This document shows positions 10,990-22,264 of a DNA stretch of 35,851 nt, in pieces; the first letter of the stretch is position 1, and every line of letters begins with the position of its first letter. This stretch comes from Chytriomyces cf. hyalinus JEL632 (lineage: Eukaryota; Chytridiomycota; Chytridiomycetes; Chytridiales; Chytriomycetaceae), in contig JAIWWG010000167.1 in the NCBI GenBank assembly GCA_025435555.1, positions 1 to 35,851 on the forward strand, given 5' to 3'. Under the pieces are notes generated by a model. That model saw nothing but the letters and a program-made list of their open reading frames with translations. It did no database searches and had not been told where the DNA came from. A program made the position numbers and the translations under genes.

Positions 10990-13900
10990 TCATCTCTGTT
11001 GCTGCATTTCACCTTGACCTTGCCCACCCATTGTCGGGCGAGTGACTCGACCGGCACTCGGGTTACGTGGTGGCGCCACAAACACTGCAGGGGATGTATT
11101 CGAAGTGGATGGTTGCCGCTGCTGGCCAATCAGTCCAGCTTGCTGGCCAGCAGGAGAGTTGGGATATCCTGCTGGGTACCCTTGCTGCAGCGCAGGTGGT
11201 CCAGTCGGTCTTCCGTATGACGGCATTGCAGGCGCACCGGTGCTTGCGCTTCGGGGAGCTCTAGATGCACCAAAGGTATCGCTTCTTCCCATACGTTCTC
11301 CGCCGGTATTTGGGGCAACGGATTGCCCGCGTGGGGGTTGCTGGCCTCCTCCGTTTCCGAAGCCAGAGTCTGTTGATGCGCTTCGTTGGACAGCAGGTGT
11401 CACACCACGCCCTCGCTCCATTGAGACTGAATCTTCATCGTCACTGCCATCATAAACGGTTGGTTTGCCGCGTCCGTCAGAGCTTAATGCTGGTTGGCTC
11501 AATGAGGAAGGAGGATATGCGGCGTTGTTGAATCCGAGTTTTTCGACACTCTTCAACATGCGGTCCAGGTCACCCATATCCGCTGGTTTAGAAGCGGCTG
11601 ACCGACCAGATCGACCAGACCGCATGGACGCGTTGTCCAGGACAGGACTTTGTCCGTTGGAGCTGTCCATCCAGCCTGGAGTTGTGTCGGACAGCTGCGA
11701 CTTTTGAAAACGGCCTGAATCAATACCAGTTGGTTTAAGTCCAGGGACAGACATGATTCCTGCAAGCCCTTGCGTTGCGAGGACGCTGCCACGCATGTAT
11801 CCGGAATTGACTTTGTTGAACATGACGCGGTTTGAGTTGCGTTGGTCCAGGAGGACGGACATGCGGATCTTTGATTGGCGGTTCTTCACCAAAGGCACAG
11901 ATACTTTTGGCGTGGATGCGACCGAGTCTGTTTCTTCTGATTCGTCATCAGACTCCAAGTCATCTGATTGGTTCAGAAGAAGGTGGCTTGTTCGACTGTA
12001 GCAAAGACGGTAGAATGGATTCAAAAGCTGAATATAAACAGTTCCAATCTGTAACAAGTGTTAAAATTTACAGCAGTAACGGTTATGCGAGCAAAAACAC
12101 CAAAAAACAAAAACCTTGTGCCAGTCCAGTCGCCACAGAATTCTAGTACATGCATTTCGGATCTCCCACCTATCGTGCATCATTCCAGCAGCAAAAACGG
12201 ATATTCCTTTTGTGCGAAGAGCAGCCAGGAGCTCTGTTTGAACAGGATCCGATCCAGGAAGTATCGTGTCTTGAATTAGAAACATGATCTGAACAAGGCG
12301 GGTCGTGTCTGGTTGATAGTGGATGTTTCGATTATGCAGCTCAGACATGAGCGAGCGAATGGGAAAGTCCGAAGGAAGATAAGTCTTTTGCAAGAGTATG
12401 TTGTGATTCTGCAGGATAAAACAAACATGTTAGGTGATGCGAATCATTGCCAACCATGACCTTTTCTTGCCTGAACGTATTGGAAGTATTTTGACGACAA
12501 CTTGAAGCCTTCAATACGATTTCTCAGCATCAACAGCTCTGCGTTCTTCGAGATTTCGTCTCGAAAAAACGCGGCTGATTCCACACCCGGGTACAAGGTA
12601 GAAACTGGTGGCTGACCAATCAGGGTTGTATTGAGGATTTCCACTTCAAATACAGCCGTGATGTCCACAAATCTTTGGATTTGGTCATACATTATTTGGC
12701 GGATTTGAAGTTCAGGTGCTTCGCTTTGAATTGCCGTGATAACCTGTGTTCAGGGAGGTGAGATGCTCATGCCAGTGTGAAGGAAATAATCAAAGAAAAC
12801 TCACATCCAGTACAAACTCGCTGTCACCAATCCAAAACCCTTGCTTCATCCAATCAACATCTCCCTCTGGAGCGCGAGGATTCGACATTCCATCAGCTCC
12901 CATTCGGATTTGCGGTGAAACTGTTATCTTTCCAGAGTTGATGTCCAACATAATGTCCCACAGTTCAGGCCGTTGCTCAATAGACTCGTCTGCAGTACCA
13001 GCTACAAACCCAGTCCTACATTTTCCTCATTCAAGTTAGCGGCAAATCAAAACTGAGAAGATAAAGTAGAAAGCTCACATGAGCGGCTGAAGGTCCTGGA
13101 TCTCCTTAGCACCCACAATCCCAAATGTGCGATCCAAAAGGCTACTCAGCACCAATCCACCTCCACTTCCAAACGAACTTGCTGCGAAAACGTAATTTGA
13201 TATTTCGTTCGCGCTCCTTCCGCATCCAACAAAAACAATTCGCTTTTCAGTAAGTAACGCGTTCATGAGGAAAATAAGCGGATGAGTTCGAGCTCCCGAG
13301 TCTAGATGCGGATGCCAATAATACGGTGCCGAGTTGCGCCATTTTAACTCTTGATTTTGAGGTGGATTGATTGAGTCTAACGCAGAGAAAGTAGTCACCA
13401 ACTGGACCATCGAAAACTAGGACATAGCATGGAGTTTAAATTACGAGCTCAAATAAAAGAAGCGTGTCAATGACTCACATCGCCCAGTTCTCCAGGGTAC
13501 AAGTACACTGGAATTTCGACAGCGTGCATGGTATCCATGAATCGCAAGTTTGCCGAAAAGGCAGTTCCATCCCATTCCTCTGTAAGCATGCCAACGCGTT
13601 TCCCACCTCGTGCCATCCCCCGCTCGATGGCATCTTCAAACGTGCTTTGAAAATATTCGGCAGGTTCATAGGAGCAGCGCATGATTGTTCGTTCGGGATA
13701 GGTCAGTCGAGGCATTGTGGACAGATCGAGTGAGTTGATTGCTTGAAACAGAGATGTGACGATGCCGATCTTTTCATTCCTCATGAAGTCGTACAAGGCA
13801 AGGGTGACCAAAGGCTGGTAAGTGAATGTTAAGTGTGTGCTTTATATATGCAAGTATGAAAGTACTCCTAACCTCAAACGCGCTAATCCAGGAATGTGCG

Positions 13901-14934
13901 GATGCGATTGTGAGAGAACGAATTTTTGAGTTCGTGTTCCGCACAACCGTTTGACAGAAGAGCGAGGGAAGATGGGCGAAAGGGTCGCGTGGTATTGCGG
14001 GAAGAGCCGCTGTTTTTGATAAGCTTTTCTTTAAATGCAATTCATTCAGGTGCGAATTATGTTCCTACGCACGTCGATTTGCGCTGTAATTCTTGCCGAG
14101 TTTCAATGCTGAGTCCAGATGGTTCACAAAGCAGATTTCGTCATCCTCCGAATTGAATCTCAGCCCTGCGGACATATTAATCGCAGGTCAATCTCGACTT
14201 CAATTGATGCCAGTGAAATATACCAACCAATGATCAATGCTTCCGAATAGACGACAACGCAGTCTCTTTCTGGCTGCCTATATTCCGCTTTCGATTCCAG
14301 ATTACTGTTAACGCAGTCAGTATTTGCTGCAAGTGATCTGATGATTTGAAGACAAACATTTCAGCGAAGGTTCGGAGACAGTCCGAATCCCAAATTGTTG
14401 CTGAGTTGGGCGCAAGCTGAATAAGCGAACTCGAGCTAGAGAGAGGCTTCCAGACCCGCCCATCGAATGAGAAGGCATCGGCGAGAAGCGCAACCTGGCT
14501 TTGAATCGAGACAAGTACGGTTACGAAAAAGGGCCATTTGCAGGTTTCGGAGATACGAACGTTTTGCTGTCGAATTTGCGCAGTTTGAGTACGGTTGATT
14601 CCGAGTCCGGCAGGGAATCCCGATTCTGTTTATGATCGTCAGTGGTGAGACACAAGCAGGCTAGGAAACGGGATACACACCTGATTCTTTGCATGCAGCA
14701 CGAACATGAATGAATCTTCGGGCCTGAGCTCGCAACCGAAGGGCAACATCAGGGGTCTGTGAGGGTTGGAAGTGCGTTTAACTGGGCAATTTAGCATGGA
14801 AACAACTCGACGTTGGCTCACGCAATGTTCTCGTGGGTCGAATGCATCTGCGCATTCGGGAACTGGAACTTGACCTGTGGTGCCCCATTGACCCATTCGC
14901 TGATCAGGATGTAGCTCACGTTGTCATTGGACAT
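10990..14934 (-). CDS. AFI1: AFI1-like DENN-family protein (Arf3-interacting, polarity axis)
   Basis: Thirteen exons on the minus strand, about 1059 residues: 14934-14822, 14756-14681, 14625-14557, 14494-14358, 14277-14228, 14165-14073, 14009-13873, 13814-13479, 13416-13079, 13015-12805, 12743-12477, 12408-12115 and 12048-10990. All are GT-AG and in frame. The N-terminus (YILISEWVNGAPQ, then LMLPFGCELRPEDSFMFVL) matches the start of the Afi1 domain. INSLDLSTMPRL, HLDSGARTHPLIFLMNALL, EKRIVFVGCGR, SNYVFAA and TGFVAGTADESIEQRPELWD follow the DENN-like core of fungal Afi1/SPA proteins, which tie Arf3 to polarised growth and exocytosis at the cell cortex in yeast. Residues 725-1059 form a Ser/Gly/Pro/Gln-rich tail. 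Exons 3-6, between the N-terminal block and the core, are the least sure. The gene starts 52 bp after the LIM-kinase stop. Confidence 0.88.
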
Positions 14935-14986
14935 TTTTTAACTGATTATCCAACGTAAATACATACCAATAAATAACGTCAAGCTT

Positions 14987-17710
14987 TTATTGTTCTTTGA
15001 TGATGACGAGGGAAAACAACGTTCCAACAGCACCATGAAGGCAATATAGTGCGTGATCCAGTCGAGAAACTCGTCGAATCGCTTGCAGCTTGCCTCCCAC
15101 GCGTTGTGAGTGGTACCCACAATACAATGCGCCTGTCGCTTCATCGCACGCAGCTGCTATGACATCACTGGACTCTGAATCTAAAAATAGGCCGCAGTAG
15201 GAGCAGGTGAAGCAGCTTCTTGACGAATGCCAGACGTGCGCATCGCTAAGGGATTTGACACAATCGGTATCAACTGATTTCGAACATGACTTGCATTTCT
15301 CGGAATCTTTTGGAGGGAGGGCTTGCTTGAGGACCGCGCTTGAGGGTGGTGAAAGGTCAAATACTGATATCAACTGCAAAAGTAAAGCAGCGAGAAACGC
15401 GTCTGATTGTAGGGAAATTTCCTATTTCAAAGCGGTTTAGTCTGATTCACGAAGATTCAAAAAAAGACAGAGAAATAGATGCGCGACGTTACTAACCACG
15501 CTGAAAGTTCGCTTTAGAGCGTGTTTGAGAATAGCCTCGGCAGTTTGATGCAACTGTTGAGCACCCCGTTCCAACTCAGCTTTGCTTTTGACTTCTGGCG
15601 GACTGATCAGCAGCCGAAAGAAAACCATCAGCTCTTGCGTAATTTGAGACACGCCCTCAAACTTTGTCGCAGCCTCCTGTTGGTTCTTGATGGCAGCTTG
15701 TTTGGCAATGTCTTCAAGGCACTTGAAAATAACGCCAACGCAGTCCACCAGCACGTACGATGTCTTGCATAATTCGACTAAGTCTTTTTTTGCGTAGTGC
15801 TTGCAGATTTCTGCCAAAACAGCCGTGAACTTGTCGTCAAAAATCGTCATTACTCCAAAAACGTTCTTCAACACCCCAGATATTTGAGTTTCAAACTCAG
15901 CAGGATCTAAAACAGATGCATCAAGGAAAGGAAAATGGCACGTTGACTATGGCAGTGTTACCATTTGCACCATCCCTCAGCGAATGCGGCGCAATTTTTA
16001 GTTTTGCGCCCCAAAGTCTATACAACTGACTGCAGTTCGGATGCCATTGGAATGTTGCTGCATCGTCAGTGTTTTTCAAATTCCGTTTCTCCTTGTGAGC
16101 TACATATTCTTTCATGACAGGGACATTGCACCCTCTGCAACTTTGAGCTGATTGCGAGTAATGGGCAGCGCAAAGTATCTACATTCGAGATTTTAGTGAC
16201 GACGTTTTTTTTTTCTTTTGTTATTGTTCAGTCAAAACCAGTTCACCTTGTCATTTTGAAGATAGTACGAATCCTTTTGACGAAAAGTCTTGTCGCAACC
16301 ATCCGCTTGGCAGAAGAAATGCTCCAGATGAAATTTCTTTCCCTCGACGTTGATATGAAGTCCGCGCAGAGCTTTCCCGCACTTTGTACAAATCAAATTC
16401 AAAAGCGTGAAATAGTGGAGCTCACAGTACACGAATAGAGTTTTCTTATCGTCCGGGATTGGATAGTGAGGGAAGTACTTTTCGACGAGGTTGCAGTTGC
16501 AGTCCTGCGCATGAAGAGTTGATATGCGATAGTTTCAAACATTCGAAAAACCGCACTGCAAACCTTACAACGGAAGCAGTCGGCATGATAGTACACATCC
16601 CCGGCTCTAACATTGCGACGGCGACTGATACTCAAAGAACACGCGTTGCACAGTTGTGAGGCAGCCTTCGGTGTTTTCGGAAGAGTCGCAACCAACGTAT
16701 CATCAGTCGAAATTTGCAACTGATTCCAGAAATCTGAATGGTTTGAATCGACAATTTGGGGTTGCGCCTCTTCTGGAATCCAGCTTTGAATCGAGTCAGT
16801 GATTTGAATGAAGTCTGGGCGGAGGGCTGGAGCATGATCCCAGCATTTGACGATCAGTTCCCAACAGTGATCTGGGATTGGTGCCATCTCCGGCTGCTCA
16901 GGCCGTTCTCCCCGTTTCACCCAGTCCTTTGCATGCGTGATGTCTTCGCCGAAAAATGGAAACTGCAAGCCTAAAATTTCGTACATGGTCATGGCAAAGC
17001 AGTACACGTCATGCTTTGTCGTGGGCCTGTACCGCATCTCGAACGATTCGGGAGGAGCGTACAGGTAAGCTCCGTGTCTCCTGGTTTGAACAGAGTTGGC
17101 TGTGTAGCTGGTGGTCAGTCTCTGAACGCACGCAAGACCAAAGTCAGCAACTTGGGCATTGCCATCGTTGTCTGTAATAAACATATTCAGTGATCAGCCA
17201 TTCGAAATTTGCAGAGGGAGAGGACTTACCGATCAGGATATTGTCTGGCTTCAAGTCGAGATGGAGAACAGGAGGCTTGCACTCGTGATGTAGATAGCGG
17301 AAGGCACTCGCTGTCTGGCTCACCCAACGCAGCCTCTTCTCCAAAGGCGGAACAGCGAGAGAGTAAATTACAGTGTAAACACTTGTCGACATCCGTTCCA
17401 TGACAAGCATTGGTGCTACGGGGTCTTGCATTGCCTCCACTGATCCCGCGACGTTCTCTTGGGTCTCATTGAAGAAGCCGATACCAAGGAGGGATACGAT
17501 GTAGTCGTGCTTGAGGCTGAGCCATTGCCGAGCTTCATTCTCGAAAGCCCTGCGTGCAACAATAGTGTCCATGCCAACAAGACACTTGACTGCCACGCTG
17601 CGTGACTTGTATGTGGCTGCATACACAATGCCGAAAGACCCTTTACCGAGTACTTTGGCACGGTCAATGCGCACGGCGCTGGCTGGGATCTGTACGTGTG
17701 AGTTGTCCAT
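14987..17710 (-). CDS. Protein kinase with four C-terminal LIM-type modules
   Basis: Six exons: 17710-17230, 17171-16552, 16504-16247, 16178-15962, 15906-15497 and 15421-14987, about 806 residues, all in frame. The kinase domain (about 10-285) has GKGSFGIVY, VAVK, HLDLKPDN (Leu in place of the HRD Arg), DFG at 170-172 and APPE, so it should be active; it looks TKL-like. Then come LIM1 (CNAC at about 335 to CELH), LIM2 (C406 to H459, with a C-x4-C variation), a partial LIM3 (CRGC at 467, ending WHPNC), a helical stretch (about 530-690) and LIM4 (CKSC at about 705 to CGYH). Animal LIM kinases carry LIM domains before the kinase; here the order is reversed. The start is the ATG at 17710 (an upstream TTG is in frame). 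The TAA stop lies inside an AATAAA. A cytoskeletal or polarity role is inferred from LIM domains only. Confidence 0.88.
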
Positions 17711-17832
17711 CAAAAACAGGCCCAACTTTAAATTGCCCGGTAAATATAGGTGAGATCTGGATCAACCGGCAACTCAAACACTGACCCATACATTCATTCT
17801 CAGGCGTACTTATATCCATTTGTTATCTCTGA

Positions 17833-19103
17833 ATGAGTTCAGGAATCAACGGTACAGTTTTCGACTGCCGATCCCTTTCCGATCTAAATATCGTCTCCTG
17901 TTACAACAATCAGTATTATCGATGCGACGCAACGATCATCCTGAAGCCATACTATGGCGGATCATTTATGCTATTCTTGATGGCGACGAGTTTGAAGAGG
18001 TGGCGGACCGTCTCTACGTATCCGAACGAGTGTGCCGCGAGACGTGGGCCATATTTGAAGCATATAGAACGGTCAAGGATCCATTCATCAATGTAAGCGC
18101 GCGTCAAAGAGCTCTGGACAGTCGAAACCTGGTGGTGAGTTGGTATGAGTGCGTGAGCTGAACACTAACTGTCACCGCCACCAGCATCTGCGACCGCTTC
18201 TGCCAATTCGAAAAGACTGGTATCTTGAAGAATTAGTGCATGAGTTGGAACTGGCAAGTGGGAATGAAGTGTCGATTCCAACCATGTGGCGCTGTCTTTG
18301 CGCATTGAGTGTTACTCACAACATGGTCAGTTTTTGGTATTAATACTTCATGATTGAATTGAAGTATTATACGTTTTCAATGCCAGCTGACTGAGAAGGC
18401 AGTTGAACGCAGCAAAAATGAGAGATTGCTATTTCTCCTCTCCGTTGGTCGGTTTGATGCGGAGCTGCTGGTGTTTGCTGGTGAAGCAGCAGTCAGCCGA
18501 TTTTCTTCGGAAAGGGACTGGAGACGGAACGAGGGTGGATACGGAGCGGCACGTCATGCACCAATTGTTCGAAAGAAGAAGAAAAATGTCTTTGCAGGCA
18601 TTTCGCTCGATGGTTACATTTCTTTTGCTGCATTGGATAAAAGAGATGATGACGACGTATTCACGGAATGGTTGGAAGAATGTTTGGTGAGTTGTTCAAC
18701 GCGTTTAGTTTGTTTAAACTTGTCATTTAGTCAACATGTTTTCCAGCTCCCAAAAATGAGCGCGTTTCCTCAATCAAACAGCGTGCTTGTTCTTGAAGAC
18801 CCGATCAGTGACAAATGCGATCATATTCTCGAGCTGTGCATAAATGCCGGCATTCTTCTCATTTTTATGCCGCCTTACACCCGTGACTGTAATCCGGTTT
18901 GTATTTTGCATCCCTGTCTGTGGCAAACAAATACTCAAAATTTCCTGCAGATTGAGATGAGCTTCTTCTTCTTGCGAAATTATCTGTGCCGACACAAAGA
19001 GCGGCTCAGTCGCGCGAATGAGCAAGATGCACTTATAGAGGCATGCATGACCATACAGGCTGAAAAGGCGCGGGCATGCTTTGAAGATTGCAATTACGTA
19101 TGA
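17833..19103 (+). CDS. Tc1/IS630-type transposase-derived protein, probably inactive or domesticated
   Basis: Six exons: 17833-17851, 17914-18134, 18185-18325, 18387-18686, 18747-18896 and 18951-19103, about 327 residues, GT-AG and in frame throughout. A helix-turn-helix-like N-terminus (residues about 10-100, including VADRLYVSERVCRETW) is followed by a DDE-like core. The fungal IS630/Tc1 signatures are there but altered: the usual VFxDES reads VFAGEAAVS, so the first Asp is Gly; the usual VLVxDN reads VLVLEDP; the third (PPYxxDxNPIE) keeps its Glu across intron 5. ISLDGYISFAAL matches the typical strand after the first Asp. Five introns and no internal stop suggest a resident gene rather than a fresh insertion. 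AATAAA at 19112-19117 follows the stop. I found no terminal inverted repeats by eye. A DNA-binding role is possible; function unknown. Confidence 0.75.
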
Positions 19104-19848
19104 CTGTTGGAAATAAAAATGAGCTTTCAATCGAGGCCATAAAAGTGATGCAACAAAACTGGCGAAACTGTTCGAAAGCCAGCTTCAGATCGAAAAATTC
19201 AGCGGCCATGGCAGTTTTGACGGTCAGGCTCATTTGAAAGACGTATGCCCGTTGTAAGGGAAGCATCTCGTGTTATGTGTCATGGAGAATACCGAAACCA
19301 TTTTCAGTCCCCACAAATTTGGAGATGAGATATTATAGTATCGTCAGCAATGTTAAAATCTCGTCTTCTCAAAAATCGGAACCTGGCAAACTTACCTGAC
19401 ATCTCCTCGCCCTCACCAAGCAAGTCCTACCACTTAAGAAGGGCCAGGCAGCGACTGACCTAAACAAGAAACAGTAAAATGTAGAGATTTGGTGGCCGCA
19501 GTTCGCTGTCGCTTCGAAGAGTGGTTTTTGCAACAGCATAATCTGTTGTGAGGGTCCTTCGGGCACACGGCTGGATGCTAGGACAGAATTGGAAGGTTAG
19601 GAGGAACCGAGGGTATTTGGAGGATAGAAATTATGGTTGATTAAGACATTGTTCATTTGGAGTTCTCGTGGCTGGAATCGCCTCTCAACATGATCTTCCA
19701 GAAAATCTAGCCAAAATGAGAATTTTATATATGCACCGCTGTTGGGTGGAATATAAGTTAATTCAAGACCCGAAGCCATAAATGGTGTGATCCTGCTTCT
19801 TGAGCGCACTGGTTTTGTGTATTTTGGGTGTTTTTCTTTCTTTTTTTC
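19104..19848. other. Gene-poor stretch with an uncertain minus-strand frame
   Basis: No recognised gene. A minus-strand frame that ends at 19597 has a plausible protein-like C-terminal part over about 19820-19597 (including ASGLELTYIPPNSG and FWLDFLEDHVERRF), which I cannot place. Its upstream part overlaps the better plus-strand frame at 19849-20265. It may be a fragment of the decayed block that follows, or chance. Confidence 0.3.
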
Positions 19849-20265
19849 ATGCCAAAAAACTTTTTCATGATGATGACTGGCTACAATTTTCAGGTTCATG
19901 AACCGGCGCTCATTTATCCGCCCACGCTGCAACAGCGGATGGTTCTGGCCAACACCAATTTGTTGTGTGAACCTAACGACCACTCATATGGCGTAGTAAT
20001 AGGCAATAAACATCCCAGCTCAACAACTATCAAACTCCATAACTCCTGCTCAAATGGCCACCTGCGTGTGCTCATCCATGACTGCTTCTACAACCCAAAA
20101 TACGGCTATTTTTTCCGGAACACTCACATTTTCCACACCCGGAACCCAGACGGCATCTCATTCATCGCCGTGAAGGATTCGGTAGTCGTTTCAAACTACC
20201 ACTCCAAATTGCATTCCGAGTTTGAAGAAACAGCAACAATCGATGAGAAGATCTATAAGGTCTGA
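19849..20265 (+). CDS. Unidentified open frame, possibly part of a viral-like relic
   Basis: From the ATG at 19849 this gives 138 residues, polar and rich in His, Asn and Tyr, with a mixed composition expected of a folded protein (for example NTNLLCEPNDHSYGVVIGNK and IHDCFYNPKYGYFF). I recognise no family. It lies at the left edge of a block (19.8-24.6 kb) with a giant-virus-like pseudogene and a dead copia element, and may belong to the same insertion. No introns are needed. It could also be the last exon of a longer gene. Confidence 0.35.
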   Translation: MPKNFFMMMTGYNFQVHEPALIYPPTLQQRMVLANTNLLCEPNDHSYGVVIGNKHPSSTTIKLHNSCSNGHLRVLIHDCFYNPKYGYFFRNTHIFHTRNPDGISFIAVKDSVVVSNYHSKLHSEFEETATIDEKIYKV

Positions 20266-20717
20266 AATACACCGACGGACTATATTAACCGCATTATCGA
20301 GATGCTGCAATATGTCGATGCTGTTGAACATATCTGGGAGCCATCTTGCATCCTGCACTGGCCATCATTCTCATGATATATTCCTGGTTTATTTAATTTG
20401 CTGTTTGCTGCGCATTCCAGGCTCGCGTATGGTGTTGAATGTTTAGTTCCAGGTATGCGTATGGCCATTGCGGCGGCAACACGTTGGTGGAAACGTGCTC
20501 TTGATCAATTGTAATGAACGAATAAAACTGATAAAGCACCAAAAACGCGCCTCGCCTCGCTCACTAGGTTGGGTATGGTAAGAGTTTTCGCCCATTTTCC
20601 AACCCAACGCGTCTTCCGAAGCAACATGAACGGGTAAAGAATTTAACAATGAAACACTTTTAAAGTTCTCGATATTTTTCCGGTGGTGATGGGAGGTGTC
20701 GCATTTGAGTCACAATA
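20266..20717 (+). pseudogene. Decayed coding pieces
   Basis: Two short plus-strand frames look protein-coding but are broken: one around 20279-20374 (includes INRIIEMLQYVDAVEHIWE, then a TGA) and one around 20428-20515 (includes GMRMAIAAATRWWKRALDQL, then a stop). No start codons or splice sites join them convincingly. They probably belong to the same degraded insertion as their neighbours. Confidence 0.3.
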
Positions 20718-20876
20718 ATGGCTCAATCGACTCCGCTTGCCAAGACACCCTTAGATTTAACCAATCCTCCTGCGTTTCTTGAACAATGTTTTCCCTCGTT
20801 TGAAAGCAGTTTTGTTTGCATCACTGATTCAAAGGGAATAGCCTTTTCCACTGGTGCTTACTGTTGCAAAGTTTAA
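20718..20876 (+). pseudogene. Short frame, possible 5' fragment of the viral-like gene
   Basis: ATG at 20718, 52 codons, stop TAA at 20874-20876. The peptide (includes LDLTNPPAFLEQCFPSFESS) has coding-like composition. In a second frame, sequence just past 20866 reads TVAKFKELIPAGGVCIG, which also looks coding, so a frameshift near 20860 is possible. The copia relic begins just downstream, and the main viral-like pseudogene resumes beyond it in the same orientation. That the copia element split one gene is inference. Confidence 0.3.
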
Positions 20877-20914
20877 GGAGCTCATTCCGGCAGGCGGTGT
20901 TTGCATTGGATGAA

Positions 20915-21331
20915 CTACGACAGCATCGATAGGTCTCCAGTTGCATGGCTTCTCGGGTCATCTTCCTCCGAGTCTTGCTCCTCTCTCTCTGGTGTTTGGG
21001 GTCTCTCCTGTTGATGTGTTTGGGGTCTTTGCTGCTGTTGTGCTAGATGCTGTGTTCTGGGCTTCCTTGTTCTTTCTGGTAGTTCTGGTGGCTCGTCTCT
21101 TGTTTCTTCAGTTTCCAACTCCGGTTCTTGCTTGGGGAACGTCACGTGGACTGACTGGAAAATCCTGCTGCTGTCAACTTCAACTAGTAAGTATCCTTTT
21201 TCCTTGATTCCCAGAATTCTGCATTTAACTCCCTTGCTGTCCAGCTTCCCGCATTTGTGCCTGCTGATGTATGCCACGCAGTGCTCGCCAAATCTGCGCA
21301 TGTACTTCAGGTTTGGTTTCTTTCCTGTCAT
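20915..21331 (-). pseudogene. Copia integrase C-terminal fragment
   Basis: In the same frame as the preceding polyprotein part, four codons past its TAA. It reads LKYMRRFGEHCVAYISRH ... KLDSKGVKCRILGIKEKGY, the segment that follows the integrase core in copia elements, and then a Glu/Pro/Gln/Arg-rich linker. The integrase DDE core is absent between the two fragments, so an internal deletion took place. It ends before any reverse transcriptase motif. Confidence 0.8.
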
Positions 21332-21340
21332 TGCTTCGTT

Positions 21341-22264
21341 TTATTCCTCGCCTGGCTTTTCGACTTGATCTGATTTCCCTTTTCCCACGCTCCTTGTGAT
21401 TTTTGACTCCATGCACACGCTGCAGTCTCCGAGTTTTCCGTCTTTGATGTTGATGCTGTTGGCTTGTTCATTTAACTTTCTTAGATCCTTTGCATTCAAG
21501 TGTCCCATGAATCGGTGAGCCTCCTTCAATGTGGTCACCCTTGTTGTTACTTGTGTTGTTAATCCCACTTTGTTCTCCTTCAGAGTGTATAGTCCTTCGC
21601 GAATGTCTGTGGTGCGGAGGATGATTTTGTCCTTCATTGAAACTGATGTGCCTTTTTCGTCGAAGTTGATGGTCACTCCTTTTACACTGAGCGCTGAGAT
21701 CGACAAGAGGTTTACTGATAATTCCGGTACGTACAGGACTCCAGTAATTGTGACTGTCCCCTCCTCACCCTTTAGCTCCACAGATCCGACTCCCATGATT
21801 TCGAACTGGTCGCCACTTGCTACCGTTACCTTTCCAAGGTCATTCGTGTTTGTTAAGCTTTTAATGATTTCTTTGTCGCCCGTCATATGGTTGCTTGCTC
21901 CAGAATCCAGGATCCAGTTGCCATCTGCTGACTTGATCTTTGCTGCAGTAAGTACATAGTTTCTTGATTGATTCACTTGATTCGCTTTCTTCTCATCATT
22001 TTTCTTTTCTCTTTGCTTGGGTCCTTGGCCTTCCTTGTCTCCGCCCTTGGTCCAACAATCGGCTTTTTTGTGTCCCGTTTTCCCGCAATTGTTGCATTCT
22101 CCTTTGAATTTTGGTGCGCCGCTCTGTTTTGCCTGCATGGCTATTCCTCTGCTGCTTGATGGTTTCTTTTTGTTTTCGCCTCTCCAATCATGTTCCGCAT
22201 AGATTGATGTTTTGAATTTTGTGTAGCTTTCCATGATGTCCGACTGATCTCTCAATCCCTGCAA
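21341..22264 (-). pseudogene. Copia Gag C-terminus, protease and GAG-pre-integrase
   Basis: Open for about 307 codons. It carries the CCHC zinc knuckle CNNCGKTGHKKADC, the aspartic protease site ILDSGASNHMTG, and the pre-integrase zinc-binding segment (HRFMGHLNAKDL ... CSVCMESK). It stops with TAA (complement of 21341-21343). No catalytic integrase core follows. It is cut off from its own Gag start by the lesions described for 22263-22734. Confidence 0.85.

Noticed and set aside
14317-14514. Minus-strand 65-codon frame as a separate small gene
   Set aside because: It is another frame over exon 4 of the AFI1-like gene, whose frame joins its neighbours by in-frame GT-AG introns.
19597-19983. 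Minus-strand 128-codon frame as a confident gene
   Set aside because: Half of it is antisense to a better plus-strand frame; only the C-terminal part looks coding and no family is recognised, so it is mentioned only as uncertain.
20941-21960. Plus-strand open frames in the copia region rich in Leu, Val and Phe (membrane-protein-like)
   Set aside because: They are shadows of the minus-strand copia polyprotein fragments, which carry clear zinc-knuckle and protease motifs.
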